The position numbers and the translations under genes are program-made. A DNA stretch of 64,000 nucleotides from Pukyongia sp963768085 (lineage in GTDB: Bacteria; Bacteroidota; Bacteroidia; Flavobacteriales; Flavobacteriaceae): positions 434,001 through 498,000 of the forward strand of contig CAVYGO010000003.1 in the NCBI GenBank assembly GCA_963768085.1, given 5' to 3'. Positions 17,804-26,805 of this stretch are shown piece by piece. Numbering within the stretch: the first letter of the stretch is position 1; each line of letters starts with the position of its first letter. The notes beneath the pieces are model-generated. The model made no database searches and was not told the origin of the DNA. It saw only the letters and a program-made list of their open reading frames with translations.

Positions 17804-19093
17804 TTAATCCTTTGAAGGCCGCAGTGCCGATACCAGATTCGCCACCAAAAATGCAAATAGCGAGGGGACTATCCACCCCATATGCTCTTCAGATAAAGGA
17901 ATAAAGCTTTTAATTGTCGTAAGAGATTCGTTGGAGATCAGCTTAATCTTTAAGGTGCTTAGAAAATCCGGTATGCTAAATAGTATGGTGGTCAATACAG
18001 TGATTCTATAGATAATGACCGTACTGTATTTATCAGGTAACACACTTAGAATGATCAACACAATCGTAATTGGATATATGAACATGAGTGCGGGAATGGC
18101 AATATCAATTATATAGCCTACGGTATTCTGCCCTACCAGAACTCCCATTATGCATCCGGCTACCGCAGTAATTACGTATGCGGTTTGAGATTTTTTAAAC
18201 ATTCCTTTTACAAAATCGGCGGTTCCGGTTATTATCCCAACGGCCGTTGTAAAACAAGCAAGTGCAACCAGCACGGCCAGAAAAGCAGTTCCGGTATTTC
18301 CCAGTGTTTTTGTACTCAGCAGCGATAAAAGTTCTGTTCTGTTATTAACCTCCTCAGTACCACTCTGCCAGGCTCCCAATGCAATCAACCCGGCATAAAT
18401 CACAAACAATCCCAGTCCGGCAAACAATCCGGATTTGGCGATCATCTTTCGCTTTTCGTTGTAATTGTATTTACCCTGAATGGCAAATGATATTACAATA
18501 ACTCCACCAACAACAACTCCCCCGATAGCATCGAAAGTTTGATATCCTTCCAGTATGCCTGAAGTAAAAGAATTATCAAACAACGACTGCCTCAAGGGTT
18601 CAGTTTCTGCAAAAAGACCCAACAGGATGATGAGTAAAAGAATGATTATAATTAGCGGCGTGAGATATTTTCCTATTATGCTGATGATTCGGTTACGATT
18701 GAGGACGAATACCAGCACCAGAGCAAAATAGAAAATACTCAACCAGAGTGCCGACAATTCAAAATAAGGCTGAATTGCCATTTCGTAGGCCACAGATGCT
18801 GTTCTGGGCGAAGGAAGTGAAACGGAGATCGCATATACCAATATCGAATAGGTTACCGCAAACCAGGGCGAAACCTTTTTTCCGAAATCAAGCATGGTCC
18901 CCTGCAATCTCGCATGGCCATAAATGGCGAGTATAGGAATAATAACAGCAGAGATCGCAAAACCAACAGTAACCCAAAACCAGTTGACACCGGCATTATA
19001 TCCTAAAAAAGGTGGTAAAACTAAATTCCCGGCTCCAAAAAAAAGTGAAAACAAGGCAAATGCTGTAATAAGTATTTGTTTGCTTTGTGTCAT
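17804..19093 (-). CDS. brnQ: Branched-chain amino acid transport system II carrier protein
   Basis: The 429-residue protein has about twelve hydrophobic segments and the family start AFALFSLFFGAGNLVLPPFLG, in which the FGAGN motif is characteristic of the LIVCS/BrnQ family. It imports Leu, Ile and Val with Na+ or H+. The start codon lies 29 bases from the divergent alpha/beta hydrolase start, so the two genes share a very short control region. The 278 bases between its stop and the CBM48-like gene hold no gene that I can support. Confidence 0.93.
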   Translation of the reverse strand: MTQSKQILITAFALFSLFFGAGNLVLPPFLGYNAGVNWFWVTVGFAISAVIIPILAIYGHARLQGTMLDFGKKVSPWFAVTYSILVYAISVSLPSPRTASVAYEMAIQPYFELSALWLSIFYFALVLVFVLNRNRIISIIGKYLTPLIIIILLLIILLGLFAETEPLRQSLFDNSFTSGILEGYQTFDAIGGVVVGGVIVISFAIQGKYNYNEKRKMIAKSGLFAGLGLFVIYAGLIALGAWQSGTEEVNNRTELLSLLSTKTLGNTGTAFLAVLVALACFTTAVGIITGTADFVKGMFKKSQTAYVITAVAGCIMGVLVGQNTVGYIIDIAIPALMFIYPITIVLIILSVLPDKYSTVIIYRITVLTTILFSIPDFLSTLKIKLISNESLTTIKSFIPLSEEHMGWIVPSLFAFLVANLVSALRPSKD

Positions 19094-19122
19094 TGGCGGA
19101 TATTTGCCATGAAGATAAAAAA

Positions 19123-19893
19123 ATGATCTTTCCCTACAACGACAAACAAATCTATTATGAAACTACGGGCAAAGGGCCTGTATTGTTATTGCTTCATGGA
19201 TTCCTGGAAAATTCGGGGATGTGGGACAACCTTATAAAATTAATTCAAGAGAAATTTACAATAGTTCGTGTCGATCTTCCCGGACATGGTAAGAGTGATG
19301 TTTTTTCTGATACTCATAGTATGGCATTCATGGCTGAGGTGGTTTGTGAACTCCTTAAATTTCTGGGGGTTGGCACAATTTCAATTATGGGGCATTCCAT
19401 GGGTGGTTATGTAGCTTTGGCCTATTTGGAAAAAAATCCCAAAAAGGTTAGGCAATGTATTTTGCTGAATTCAACACCCTTTTCAGATACGAAGGAACGA
19501 AAAATTAACAGGGAACGAGCTCTGGCGCTGATTCCAGAGAACAAGGGAACATTTATTAATATTTCTATTAGTAATCTTTTCGCTGAAGATACCAGGAAGT
19601 TATTCTCCAAAAACATAAGTACACTTCAGAAAGAAGCAAATGAAATGACCACGACAGGGATCATAGCAGCGATCCGTGGCATGAAAGATCGCCGGGACCG
19701 CAGTGATATACTCAAGAACTTCACAGGAAATAAACTACTCATTTGTGGAGCCAAGGACACCGTTGTTCCCTTCGCAGATTCACAAAGAGCTGCTTCTTAC
19801 ACAAATTCAAAATTGATATCTATGCCTAGCGGGCATATGACTATCATCGAAAATGTTAATAAAATATCAGAAATAGTGTATTTCATCGAATAA
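19123..19893 (+). CDS. Alpha/beta hydrolase
   Basis: The 256-residue protein has the oxyanion-hole region LLLHGFLENSGMWD, the nucleophile elbow GHSMGGYVAL (Ser), an Asp in the late GAKDTVVPF segment and a His in MPSGHMTII, completing the Ser-Asp-His triad. The substrate cannot be read; the closest general pattern is small esterase or MenH-like hydrolases. The ATG at 19123 gives the normal N-terminus (MIFPYNDKQIYYETTGKG); the longer frame from a GTG at 19087 would overlap brnQ. Confidence 0.9.
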   Translation: MIFPYNDKQIYYETTGKGPVLLLLHGFLENSGMWDNLIKLIQEKFTIVRVDLPGHGKSDVFSDTHSMAFMAEVVCELLKFLGVGTISIMGHSMGGYVALAYLEKNPKKVRQCILLNSTPFSDTKERKINRERALALIPENKGTFINISISNLFAEDTRKLFSKNISTLQKEANEMTTTGIIAAIRGMKDRRDRSDILKNFTGNKLLICGAKDTVVPFADSQRAASYTNSKLISMPSGHMTIIENVNKISEIVYFIE

Positions 19894-19917
19894 TTTGTAC
19901 TTTTTGTCGATAAATTG

Positions 19918-19933
19918 ATATATATATATATAT
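19918..19933. repeat. (AT)8 dinucleotide tract
   Basis: A run of eight AT units lies between the alpha/beta hydrolase and the mini zinc-ribbon genes, about 28 bases before the ATG at 19961. Such tracts can vary in length and could affect expression, but nothing here proves it. Confidence 0.6.
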
Positions 19934-19960
19934 TAGACAACGAATACAAACCCCTGTTAT

Positions 19961-20203
19961 ATGAAATCCTCCCCAAAAAACCAGCGATCGATATCAAGTC
20001 TGCTATGTGTAGCTTTCGGTCATGATTACATTATCACAAGAAAAGTAACCAACCACATTAACGAATACAAATGCTCTCATTGCAGCCGCGAAGTGGCTGA
20101 AAATGATACCGGTCATCTGGAAATTCTGACACAGAAGCTGAAGAATACCAACTCTGCACTGGCTACTTTTTTTGAGAAAAAAAATCGAAAAGTCTCAGTT
20201 TAA
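19961..20203 (+). CDS. Mini zinc-ribbon protein, copy 1
   Basis: The 80-residue protein has the pattern Cys-x4-His (CVAFGHD), then EYKCSHCSRE with a CxxC pair, a likely CHCC zinc site. A charged C-terminal tail follows. The same pattern recurs in the next gene, whose ATG shares a base with this stop (TAATG), so the two are co-translated. The layout resembles DUF1660-like mini proteins often seen in Flavobacteriia and phages. The function is unknown; nucleic-acid or protein binding is possible. Confidence 0.65.
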   Translation: MKSSPKNQRSISSLLCVAFGHDYIITRKVTNHINEYKCSHCSREVAENDTGHLEILTQKLKNTNSALATFFEKKNRKVSV

Positions 20204-20403
20204 TGAAACAATTGCGTTGCAAGATCAAAGGCCATAGCCTTTCCCCCGTATCGAATCAACCATTTCATATTCAGGAATATGAATGTACCTGCTGTAATCA
20301 AAAATTTACAACAGACGGATATGGAAGATTAGTAAAATTCACACCATACTGGGAAGAGAATCACGAATTCTTCAATAATCATTTTCAGAAACGAATCCTG
20401 TAA
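20203..20403 (+). CDS. Mini zinc-ribbon protein, copy 2
   Basis: The 66-residue paralogue of the previous protein has CKIKGHS (Cys-x4-His), then EYECTCCNQKF with a CxxC pair, followed by an aromatic and acidic tail. It overlaps the upstream stop by one base. It ends 6 bases before the convergent thiL stop. The function is unknown, and the repeat of the metal-site pattern in two adjacent short frames argues that both are real genes. Confidence 0.65.
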   Translation: MKQLRCKIKGHSLSPVSNQPFHIQEYECTCCNQKFTTDGYGRLVKFTPYWEENHEFFNNHFQKRIL

Positions 20404-20409
20404 TATAAT

Positions 20410-21462
20410 CTACGCTCCAGTAAGGGCGTTCCAGCCACGGGCGATGAGAGGAATCTTGGTATCGGCTCTGGTAACGAGATGCGCTCCCTCTTTTTCTTCG
20501 GTAATATGACCAATAACGGTAAAATGCGGATTTGCTTTTATTTTTGGAAAGTCTTCCTGCTTCATCGTGAATAACAGTTCATAATCTTCTCCTCCGCTTA
20601 AAGCGATGGTGGTGCTGTCCATGTTAAATTCTTCACACGTACTTATTACCTGTGGATCTAATGGAATCTTATCCTCGTATACATTACAGCCTACATTCGA
20701 TTGCTTTACGATGTGCAACACTTCCGATGATAGCCCGTCACTGATATCGATCATAGCGGTGGGCATCACATCCAACGCTGCAAGCAACTTTATAATATCC
20801 TTTCTCGCCTCAGGTTTTAGCTGTCGCTCTACCAAATATGAATATGGTTCAAGCTCGGGTTGAGCATTAGGATTTACTTCGAAAACTTTCTTTTCCCTTT
20901 CAAGTACCTGAAGTCCGAGATAGGCAGCTCCAAGATCTCCTGTCACTACCAGCAGGTCGTTAACCCCGGCTCCGTTTCTATAGGTAATCTTATTTTTCGA
21001 AACGGTCCCCAAAGCTGTTATGCTGAGGATAAGTCCAGAGGTTGAAGAACTGGTATCCCCACCAACAACATCGATATTATAGAACTTAGCTGCCGCTTCT
21101 ATACCGCTGTACAATGCTTCTACGGCTTCCACGGGAAATCGGTTGGAGATCGCCATAGAAACTGTAATTTGGGTAGCTTCTGCATTCATGGCGTAAACAT
21201 CGGATAGATTAACTACCACGGCTTTATAGCCCAGATGCTTCAATGGCATGTAACTCAGATCGAAATGAACCCCTTCAACGAGCATATCGGTAGTGACTAC
21301 CAAATGTTGATCCTTTTCACAAGAAATTACCGCAGCATCATCGCCCACACCTTTAACCGAAGTATTTTGTTTCAACACAAATTTTTTGGTTAAGTGTTCA
21401 ATGAGTCCGAATTCTCCCAACTGGGATATAGGTGTTTTCGACTGATCTTTATCTTCAAACAT
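20410..21462 (-). CDS. thiL: Thiamine-monophosphate kinase
   Basis: The 350-residue product has the PurM/ThiL fold signatures: a KGVGDDAAVI Mg-ATP loop, TDMLVEGVHF, the VVGGDTSSS turn and the MIDISDGLSSEV loop, plus SGGEDYELLF near the C-terminus. It phosphorylates thiamine monophosphate to the active diphosphate. A TTG-initiated longer frame at 21486 falls in the TACTTTTG promoter box, so the ATG at 21462 is the start. No other thiamine genes are nearby. Confidence 0.94.
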   Translation of the reverse strand: MFEDKDQSKTPISQLGEFGLIEHLTKKFVLKQNTSVKGVGDDAAVISCEKDQHLVVTTDMLVEGVHFDLSYMPLKHLGYKAVVVNLSDVYAMNAEATQITVSMAISNRFPVEAVEALYSGIEAAAKFYNIDVVGGDTSSSTSGLILSITALGTVSKNKITYRNGAGVNDLLVVTGDLGAAYLGLQVLEREKKVFEVNPNAQPELEPYSYLVERQLKPEARKDIIKLLAALDVMPTAMIDISDGLSSEVLHIVKQSNVGCNVYEDKIPLDPQVISTCEEFNMDSTTIALSGGEDYELLFTMKQEDFPKIKANPHFTVIGHITEEKEGAHLVTRADTKIPLIARGWNALTGA

Positions 21463-21483
21463 AAAAGTCTCGATTGCTGGGGG

Positions 21484-21491
21484 CAAAAGTA
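21484..21491 (-). promoter_or_regulatory. TACTTTTG -7 box of thiL
   Basis: This is a full match to TAnnTTTG on the minus strand, with TAG instead of TTG 19 bases upstream. It gives a leader of about 15 bases to the ATG at 21462. Confidence 0.45.
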
Positions 21492-21729
21492 CTGTATAGA
21501 ATTATAGTTTCTAATTTTTTAAGGAATTTTCCTTGATGAATGCCCAGCTGAAAAAAACCGCTTATGTCTGCATTTATAAAAACCGACCCTCTTCACTTGT
21601 CCCACGCGGCGTTGATAGCTACATTTGATACCTGGATAGCTTAAGGATCTCTTGAAAGCAGGTTATTTGATTGAAACACGGAAATTGATCTTAAACTCTT
21701 TAAAATAGGGTTAAATAACAGCAAAAACC

Positions 21730-21759
21730 TTGGCTATGTTACATTATTTTCTATTTTTG
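21730..21759 (+). promoter_or_regulatory. Consensus promoter of the propeller/MbnP/MbnH cluster
   Basis: TTG (21730-21732), exactly 19 bases, then TATTTTTG (21752-21759) is the best match to the Bacteroidota housekeeping promoter in the window. The start of transcription should be near 21765, leaving a leader of about 110 bases. Confidence 0.65.
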
Positions 21760-21877
21760 AACGCATTTTGCTATTTCCATAGAAAATATTCAGATAACAG
21801 AAGATTTTAATATGGATTCAACAATGCAAAAAATGCCCTATCTAATTAAAACTTAAGATCTAACCTAGAACATAACA

Positions 21878-23794
21878 ATGAAAAACTTACTGCTCCCTAT
21901 CCTACTTATTTGTTCAATTCCAATGATTTCCCAAACACCATGTAGTGGTGGTATGGCCGGAGCTTATCCATGCGATGGATATAACCTGCAATCCTCTATT
22001 ACTTTATCCGCTATGAACGCTGGTGGTGGTAATGACTCCTGGGGTTGGACGGATCCTTCAAACGGAAAAGAATATGCTCTTATGGGGCTGAACAATGGTA
22101 CAGCATTCATAGATATTTCCAATCCAAACAATCCTATCTATCTTGGTAAGCTACCTACGCATACCTCAAATAGTAGTTGGAGAGATATAAAAACGTATAA
22201 TAACCATGCTTTTATTGTGAGTGAAGCAAATGGGCATGGTATGCAGGTCTTCGATCTCACCAGGCTTCGTAATGTCACTAATCCTCCCGTTACCTTTAAC
22301 AATGATGCTCATTACAATGGTTTTGGAAGGGCTCATAATATTGTAATCAATGAAGATACTGGTTTTGCGTATGCCGTAGGCACCAGCAGCTTTAATGGAG
22401 GCCCGCACTTTGTAAATATTCAAAATCCGTTAAACCCGACTGCAGCGGGTGGATATGCTACAGACGCTTACAGTCATGACGCGCAGGTAGTAACATATTG
22501 TGGTCCTGACACAGACTACATTGGTAGAGAGATCCTGATAGGTAGTAACGAAAATGAGGTCATTATTGCAGATATATCGAATAAATCCAATCCGGTAAAT
22601 ATTGCAACTATTACGTACACCAATATTGGTTACACACACCAGGGATGGTTTACTGAAGATCATCGATACTTTATTGTAGGTGACGAGCTGGATGAGCAGA
22701 ATATTGGTTTTAACACACGTACGTTGGTATTCGATTTTGAAGACCTGGACAATCCGCAATTTCATTTTACGTATACAGGCCCAACTCCTGCGATTGATCA
22801 TAACGGATATGTAAAAGGCAGCAAATACTATTTAGCAAATTATCGTGCTGGCGTGCGAGTGATCGACGTATCGGATATTGCCAATGGTAATATAACCGAA
22901 GAGGGCTATTTTGACACCTACCCGAATAACAATAATGCAAATTTTAGTGGAGCCTGGAGCGTATACCCGTATTTTGAAAGTGGCAATATAGTTATTAGTG
23001 ATATTAACAGAGGATTCTTCTTGGTTAAGGCACAGACTATTGACCTGGTGGATCCTACTGCCAACTGTCAGAACATCTCCGTATCTCTTGATGCGAATGG
23101 AGAAGCTTCCATTACTGCTAGTCAGATAGATAATGGTTCCAGTGACAATAGCGGAACTGTTTATCTGAATATATGCGAATATACATTCGATTGTGGGGAT
23201 TTGGGTGCAAACATCGTTGAACTTGAAGTTTACGATGACTTTGGAAATAAAGACTATTGTAGTGCCACCGTAACCATAGTGGATGATCTTGATCCTGAAA
23301 TCAATTGTCCCGGAAATACCCAGGCGGCCTATGATGCCGGACAGAACTTTTACACAGTTCCCGATTATGTGGCAAATGGAGATGTTACAGCTACAGATAA
23401 CTGTTCCTCCGGATTGAATATAAGTCAGAATCCAGCTGCAGGGACACAGTTAACAATGGGTACGTATACAATAAGCTTTGAAGCACAGGACGGAAGTGGA
23501 AATACCCGGACATGTTCATTCGAGCTCACTGTGAATGAAGTGCTTTCGGTAGACGATAAAACCTTCGAAAAGGGATTAAGTCTATATCCGAACCCAACTT
23601 CAGAATTAATAAATATTAACTCGTCCAACAGAGAAATCAACCAGGTTTCTTTAACAGATATTTCCGGGAAGCTGGTTTACCTGAATAGTAATTTGCAATC
23701 GCTTTCAACAGTGATTGATGTTTCTGCACTGGCCAAAGGAATATACTTTGTTACGATCAATAACAGCGTTACAAAGAAGATAATTAAGAGATAA
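21878..23794 (+). CDS. Choice-of-anchor-B (LVIVD propeller) secreted protein with HYR-like insert and T9SS domain, copy 1
   Basis: The 638-residue protein has a signal peptide (cleavage near MISQT), the choice-of-anchor-B/LVIVD propeller at about 20-385, an insert at about 385-555 found in none of the other three copies, and a type A T9SS sorting domain at about 560-638 (SLYPNPTSELININ, GIYFVTINN, KKIIKR). The insert has the DPTANCQN and DDLDPEINCPGN pattern of HYR/Ig-like repeats. The propeller carries the invariant DSWGWTDP (Trp55, Trp57) and the six conserved His blocks. It is first in the cluster after a perfect promoter. It should be exported and attached to the cell surface. The ligand is unknown. 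Confidence 0.85.
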   Translation: MKNLLLPILLICSIPMISQTPCSGGMAGAYPCDGYNLQSSITLSAMNAGGGNDSWGWTDPSNGKEYALMGLNNGTAFIDISNPNNPIYLGKLPTHTSNSSWRDIKTYNNHAFIVSEANGHGMQVFDLTRLRNVTNPPVTFNNDAHYNGFGRAHNIVINEDTGFAYAVGTSSFNGGPHFVNIQNPLNPTAAGGYATDAYSHDAQVVTYCGPDTDYIGREILIGSNENEVIIADISNKSNPVNIATITYTNIGYTHQGWFTEDHRYFIVGDELDEQNIGFNTRTLVFDFEDLDNPQFHFTYTGPTPAIDHNGYVKGSKYYLANYRAGVRVIDVSDIANGNITEEGYFDTYPNNNNANFSGAWSVYPYFESGNIVISDINRGFFLVKAQTIDLVDPTANCQNISVSLDANGEASITASQIDNGSSDNSGTVYLNICEYTFDCGDLGANIVELEVYDDFGNKDYCSATVTIVDDLDPEINCPGNTQAAYDAGQNFYTVPDYVANGDVTATDNCSSGLNISQNPAAGTQLTMGTYTISFEAQDGSGNTRTCSFELTVNEVLSVDDKTFEKGLSLYPNPTSELININSSNREINQVSLTDISGKLVYLNSNLQSLSTVIDVSALAKGIYFVTINNSVTKKIIKR

Positions 23795-23837
23795 CTTGAA
23801 GTACGCGGTTTAAGACATTCACGTACTTCAAAACACT

Positions 23838-25259
23838 ATGATAATTATGTACAGATTATTATCGTGCTTTATAGTACTGATGAGCACTTTTAGCGTAGCA
23901 CAAACACCCTGCAACAATGGTACCGCAGGTGGATTTTCATGTGAAGGTTTCGACCTGATCTCACAAATACCACTATCAACAATGGGGTCGAACCGCGCCA
24001 ACGACAGTTGGGGTTGGACAGATCCCATGGATGGTAAGGAGTACGCAATTATTTGTCTGAATGAAGGCACTGCTTTCATCAATATATCGGATCCATTGAA
24101 TCCCGTTTATCTGGGAAAACTTCCTACTCAGGGAAGTTCCAGCACCTGGCGGGATGCAAAAACTTACAACAATCACGCATTTATTGTTAGTGAAGATTCC
24201 GGACATGGCATGCAGGTCTTTGATCTTACAAGACTTCGGAGTGTAAATAATCCTCCAGTAACCTTTACCAATGATGCCCACTTCACAGGTTTCGGAGGAG
24301 CTCATAATATTGTGATCAACGAAGATACCGGATATGCCTATGCTGTAGGGACGAACTCATTTAGTGGCGGCGCTTATTTTATTGATATACAGGATCCTCT
24401 AAATCCTGCCGCTGCTGGTGGTTATGCCGGAGAAGGCTATACCCATGATGCGCATGTTGTTACTTATTCCGGTCCCGATGCAGATTATTCAGGACAGGAG
24501 ATCATGGTGGGAAGTAATGAAGACGAACTTGTTATAGTAGATGTCACTAACAAAGCCAACCCAATACTCATATCGGATATTAGTTATTCGAATGTCGCCT
24601 ATACTCACCAGGGATGGTTTACCGAAGACCAACGCTATTTCCTTCTGGGCGATGAGGCGGATGAAATTGATTTTGGAATTAATTCCAGAACGATTGTCAT
24701 CGATCTGCTGGACCTTGACAACCCCCAGGTTTTATTTACCTATTCCGGACCTACAGGAGCTACCGACCATAATGGTTATGTGAAAGGAGATAAATTTTAC
24801 CTGGCTAATAATGCCGCGGGATTAAGGGTGGTCGATATTTCGGATATCGCCAATCAAAATATGACGGAAATAGGACATTTCGATACCTATTCGGTGAATA
24901 ACAATTCCGGTTTTAACGGATCCTGGAATGTCTATCCATATTTCGCCAGCGGACATATTGTGATAAGTGACAGAGCTGAAGGATTTGTATTAGTTAAAGA
25001 ATCGGGGATTCTGAACAATCAGGAAGTCGAACTATCGGAGTTCGCCATTGTTCCAAACCCTGCAAAGGATTTAATAACCATAACAGCGATGAATGTGGAT
25101 CTTAAAGAAGTTACAATTACCGATGTTCTGGGTAAAATTATGTATTCCAAAGAAAGCAATAACCTTGAGTCAACGACTATCGATCTGTCGAATGTTTCCA
25201 AAGGGATTTATTTTGTGCGGATCAATAACAAAATAACCAGGAAGATAATTAAGAATTAG
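23838..25259 (+). CDS. Choice-of-anchor-B (LVIVD propeller) secreted protein with T9SS domain, copy 2
   Basis: The 473-residue paralogue has a signal peptide (cleavage near FSVAQT), the propeller at about 22-395 and a type A T9SS domain at about 400-473 (AIVPNPAKDLITI, GIYFVRINN, RKIIKN). It keeps the WGW motif (Trp58, Trp60) and all six His blocks, but is the most divergent copy around blade 1 (SNRANDSWGW) and in the lower-case-variable THT/TQG turn. An ATG nine bases downstream (MYRLLSC) is an alternative start. It follows copy 1 by 43 bases on the same strand. Confidence 0.85.
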   Translation: MIIMYRLLSCFIVLMSTFSVAQTPCNNGTAGGFSCEGFDLISQIPLSTMGSNRANDSWGWTDPMDGKEYAIICLNEGTAFINISDPLNPVYLGKLPTQGSSSTWRDAKTYNNHAFIVSEDSGHGMQVFDLTRLRSVNNPPVTFTNDAHFTGFGGAHNIVINEDTGYAYAVGTNSFSGGAYFIDIQDPLNPAAAGGYAGEGYTHDAHVVTYSGPDADYSGQEIMVGSNEDELVIVDVTNKANPILISDISYSNVAYTHQGWFTEDQRYFLLGDEADEIDFGINSRTIVIDLLDLDNPQVLFTYSGPTGATDHNGYVKGDKFYLANNAAGLRVVDISDIANQNMTEIGHFDTYSVNNNSGFNGSWNVYPYFASGHIVISDRAEGFVLVKESGILNNQEVELSEFAIVPNPAKDLITITAMNVDLKEVTITDVLGKIMYSKESNNLESTTIDLSNVSKGIYFVRINNKITRKIIKN

Positions 25260-25369
25260 AGTACTCTGAAAAACAGGAAATCCGAATAAAGCACTATACA
25301 TAAATGATGAACGTTGTAGGGGTAGTGCGATTTAATTCGTATTTTTACGTTTTCTGCTAAAAAAATTAT

Positions 25370-26785
25370 ATGATCAAGAAATTGCTACTATTGAGTATGT
25401 CAATTTTTAGCACAATTGCATTAGCTCAAACACCATGTCAAAACGGATTTGCCGGAACTTTTCCATGTGATGGATACGACCTGATGGCGTCTTTCACACT
25501 GAGTGAATTGGGTGGTGGCTCAGGTAATGATTCCTGGGGTTGGACCGATCCGCAGGATGGAAAAGAATACGCAATTACCGGTGTTGATAATGGCACCGTC
25601 TTTATTGATATATCTGATCCTGTGAACCCGGTAATTTTAGGGAAATTACCCGGACATAATAACTCTTCCAGTTTATGGCGTGATATGAAAGTGTATAACA
25701 ACTATGCATTTATAGTTAGCGAAGCCAGCGGACATGGGATGCAGGTTTTCGACCTAACGCGTCTTCGTTCTGTGGCAAATCCGCCGGAAACCTTCACGGA
25801 GGATGCTCATTTCAGTGGATTTGGCGGTGCTCATAATGTCGTAATCAATGAAGATTCCGGTTACGCCTATGGCGTTGGATCCGGTGAGTTTTCCGGAGGT
25901 GCTGTGTTCGTGAACATTCAGAATCCTCTCAATCCTTTGGCCGAAGGGGGTTATTCGGGTAGTGGCTATACCCACGATGCACAGGTTATAACTTACACGG
26001 GGCCTGATTCAGACTATACCGGCAGCGAAATTTATATAGGTTGTAATACCGATGAGATCGTAATTGTGGATGTGACAGACAAGTCGAATCCTCAACTCAT
26101 AGCAGACATAGGTTACGCCAACATAGGCTACACTCACCAGGGTTGGCTCACAGAAGACCAAACATATTTCATCGCAGGAGATGAATTTGATGAATCTAAT
26201 ATTGGTTTTAATACCAGATCTATTGTTTTCGATTTTACCGATCTGGATAATCCTCAGTTCCATATGGAATATTTCGGCCCAACACCTGCAATTGACCACA
26301 ATGGATATGTGAAAGGCGATAGATTTTATCTCGCCAATTATTCAGCGGGTATGCGCGTGGTGGACATCAGTGATATTGCAAATGGTAATATGGCTGAAAT
26401 CGGATTTTTCGACACACATCCATCGAATCAGAATGTTGCTTATACCGGAGCCTGGAATGTGTACCCATATTTTGCAAGTGGAAATATTATTGTGAGCAAT
26501 ATCGATGGAGGATTCTATATTATAAGAGATCAATCGCTGGGTGTCGATTCTATCGATGCTACGGATATTGCTATCTATCCCAACCCCGCCAACGAGCTAT
26601 TAACAATCACTTCGGGGGCTGATACGCTTAACAATGTTGAAATTTCAAATATGCTTGGGCAAATTATAATTCAGGCATCCTTTAACGATAGCAAAAACGA
26701 AAGAATAGATATCTCCAGCCTGAGTGCCGGAATGTATCTGGTAAGAATCAATAACAACACTGTAAAACGATTAATGGTTTATTAG
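25370..26785 (+). CDS. Choice-of-anchor-B (LVIVD propeller) secreted protein with T9SS domain, copy 3
   Basis: The 471-residue paralogue has a signal peptide (cleavage near ALAQT), the propeller and a type A T9SS domain (AIYPNPANELLTI, GMYLVRINN, KRLMVY). WGW is at Trp56/Trp58. The NHAF histidine of the other copies is Tyr here (NNYAF), while the six other His are kept, which separates variable from invariant histidines. The 110-base gap before it is the largest inside the cluster and contains a TATTTTTA sequence (25340-25347), so a second promoter is possible. Confidence 0.85.
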   Translation: MIKKLLLLSMSIFSTIALAQTPCQNGFAGTFPCDGYDLMASFTLSELGGGSGNDSWGWTDPQDGKEYAITGVDNGTVFIDISDPVNPVILGKLPGHNNSSSLWRDMKVYNNYAFIVSEASGHGMQVFDLTRLRSVANPPETFTEDAHFSGFGGAHNVVINEDSGYAYGVGSGEFSGGAVFVNIQNPLNPLAEGGYSGSGYTHDAQVITYTGPDSDYTGSEIYIGCNTDEIVIVDVTDKSNPQLIADIGYANIGYTHQGWLTEDQTYFIAGDEFDESNIGFNTRSIVFDFTDLDNPQFHMEYFGPTPAIDHNGYVKGDRFYLANYSAGMRVVDISDIANGNMAEIGFFDTHPSNQNVAYTGAWNVYPYFASGNIIVSNIDGGFYIIRDQSLGVDSIDATDIAIYPNPANELLTITSGADTLNNVEISNMLGQIIIQASFNDSKNERIDISSLSAGMYLVRINNNTVKRLMVY

Positions 26786-26805
26786 TCGGCATAAAATCTA
26801 ATTAA

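Larger units (their letters stand above)
21463..21877. other. Divergent intergenic region between thiL and the choice-of-anchor-B cluster
   Basis: These 415 bases contain no gene that I can support. The left end holds the thiL -7 box (21484-21491, minus) and the right part holds a perfect plus-strand promoter (21730-21759). About 110 bases of leader lie between that promoter and the first propeller gene, which is long for this genome and could hold control elements. No riboswitch was recognised. Confidence 0.6.

Noticed and set aside
17617..17856. A 79-codon minus-strand frame in the gap between brnQ and the CBM48-like gene
   Set aside because: It overlaps the 3' end of brnQ, has odd composition (many Trp, Phe and Ile) and no family resemblance.
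21760..21877. Riboswitch in the 110-base leader of the propeller cluster
   Set aside because: No known riboswitch core sequence was recognised, and no strong hairpin with a T-run lies ahead of the ATG.
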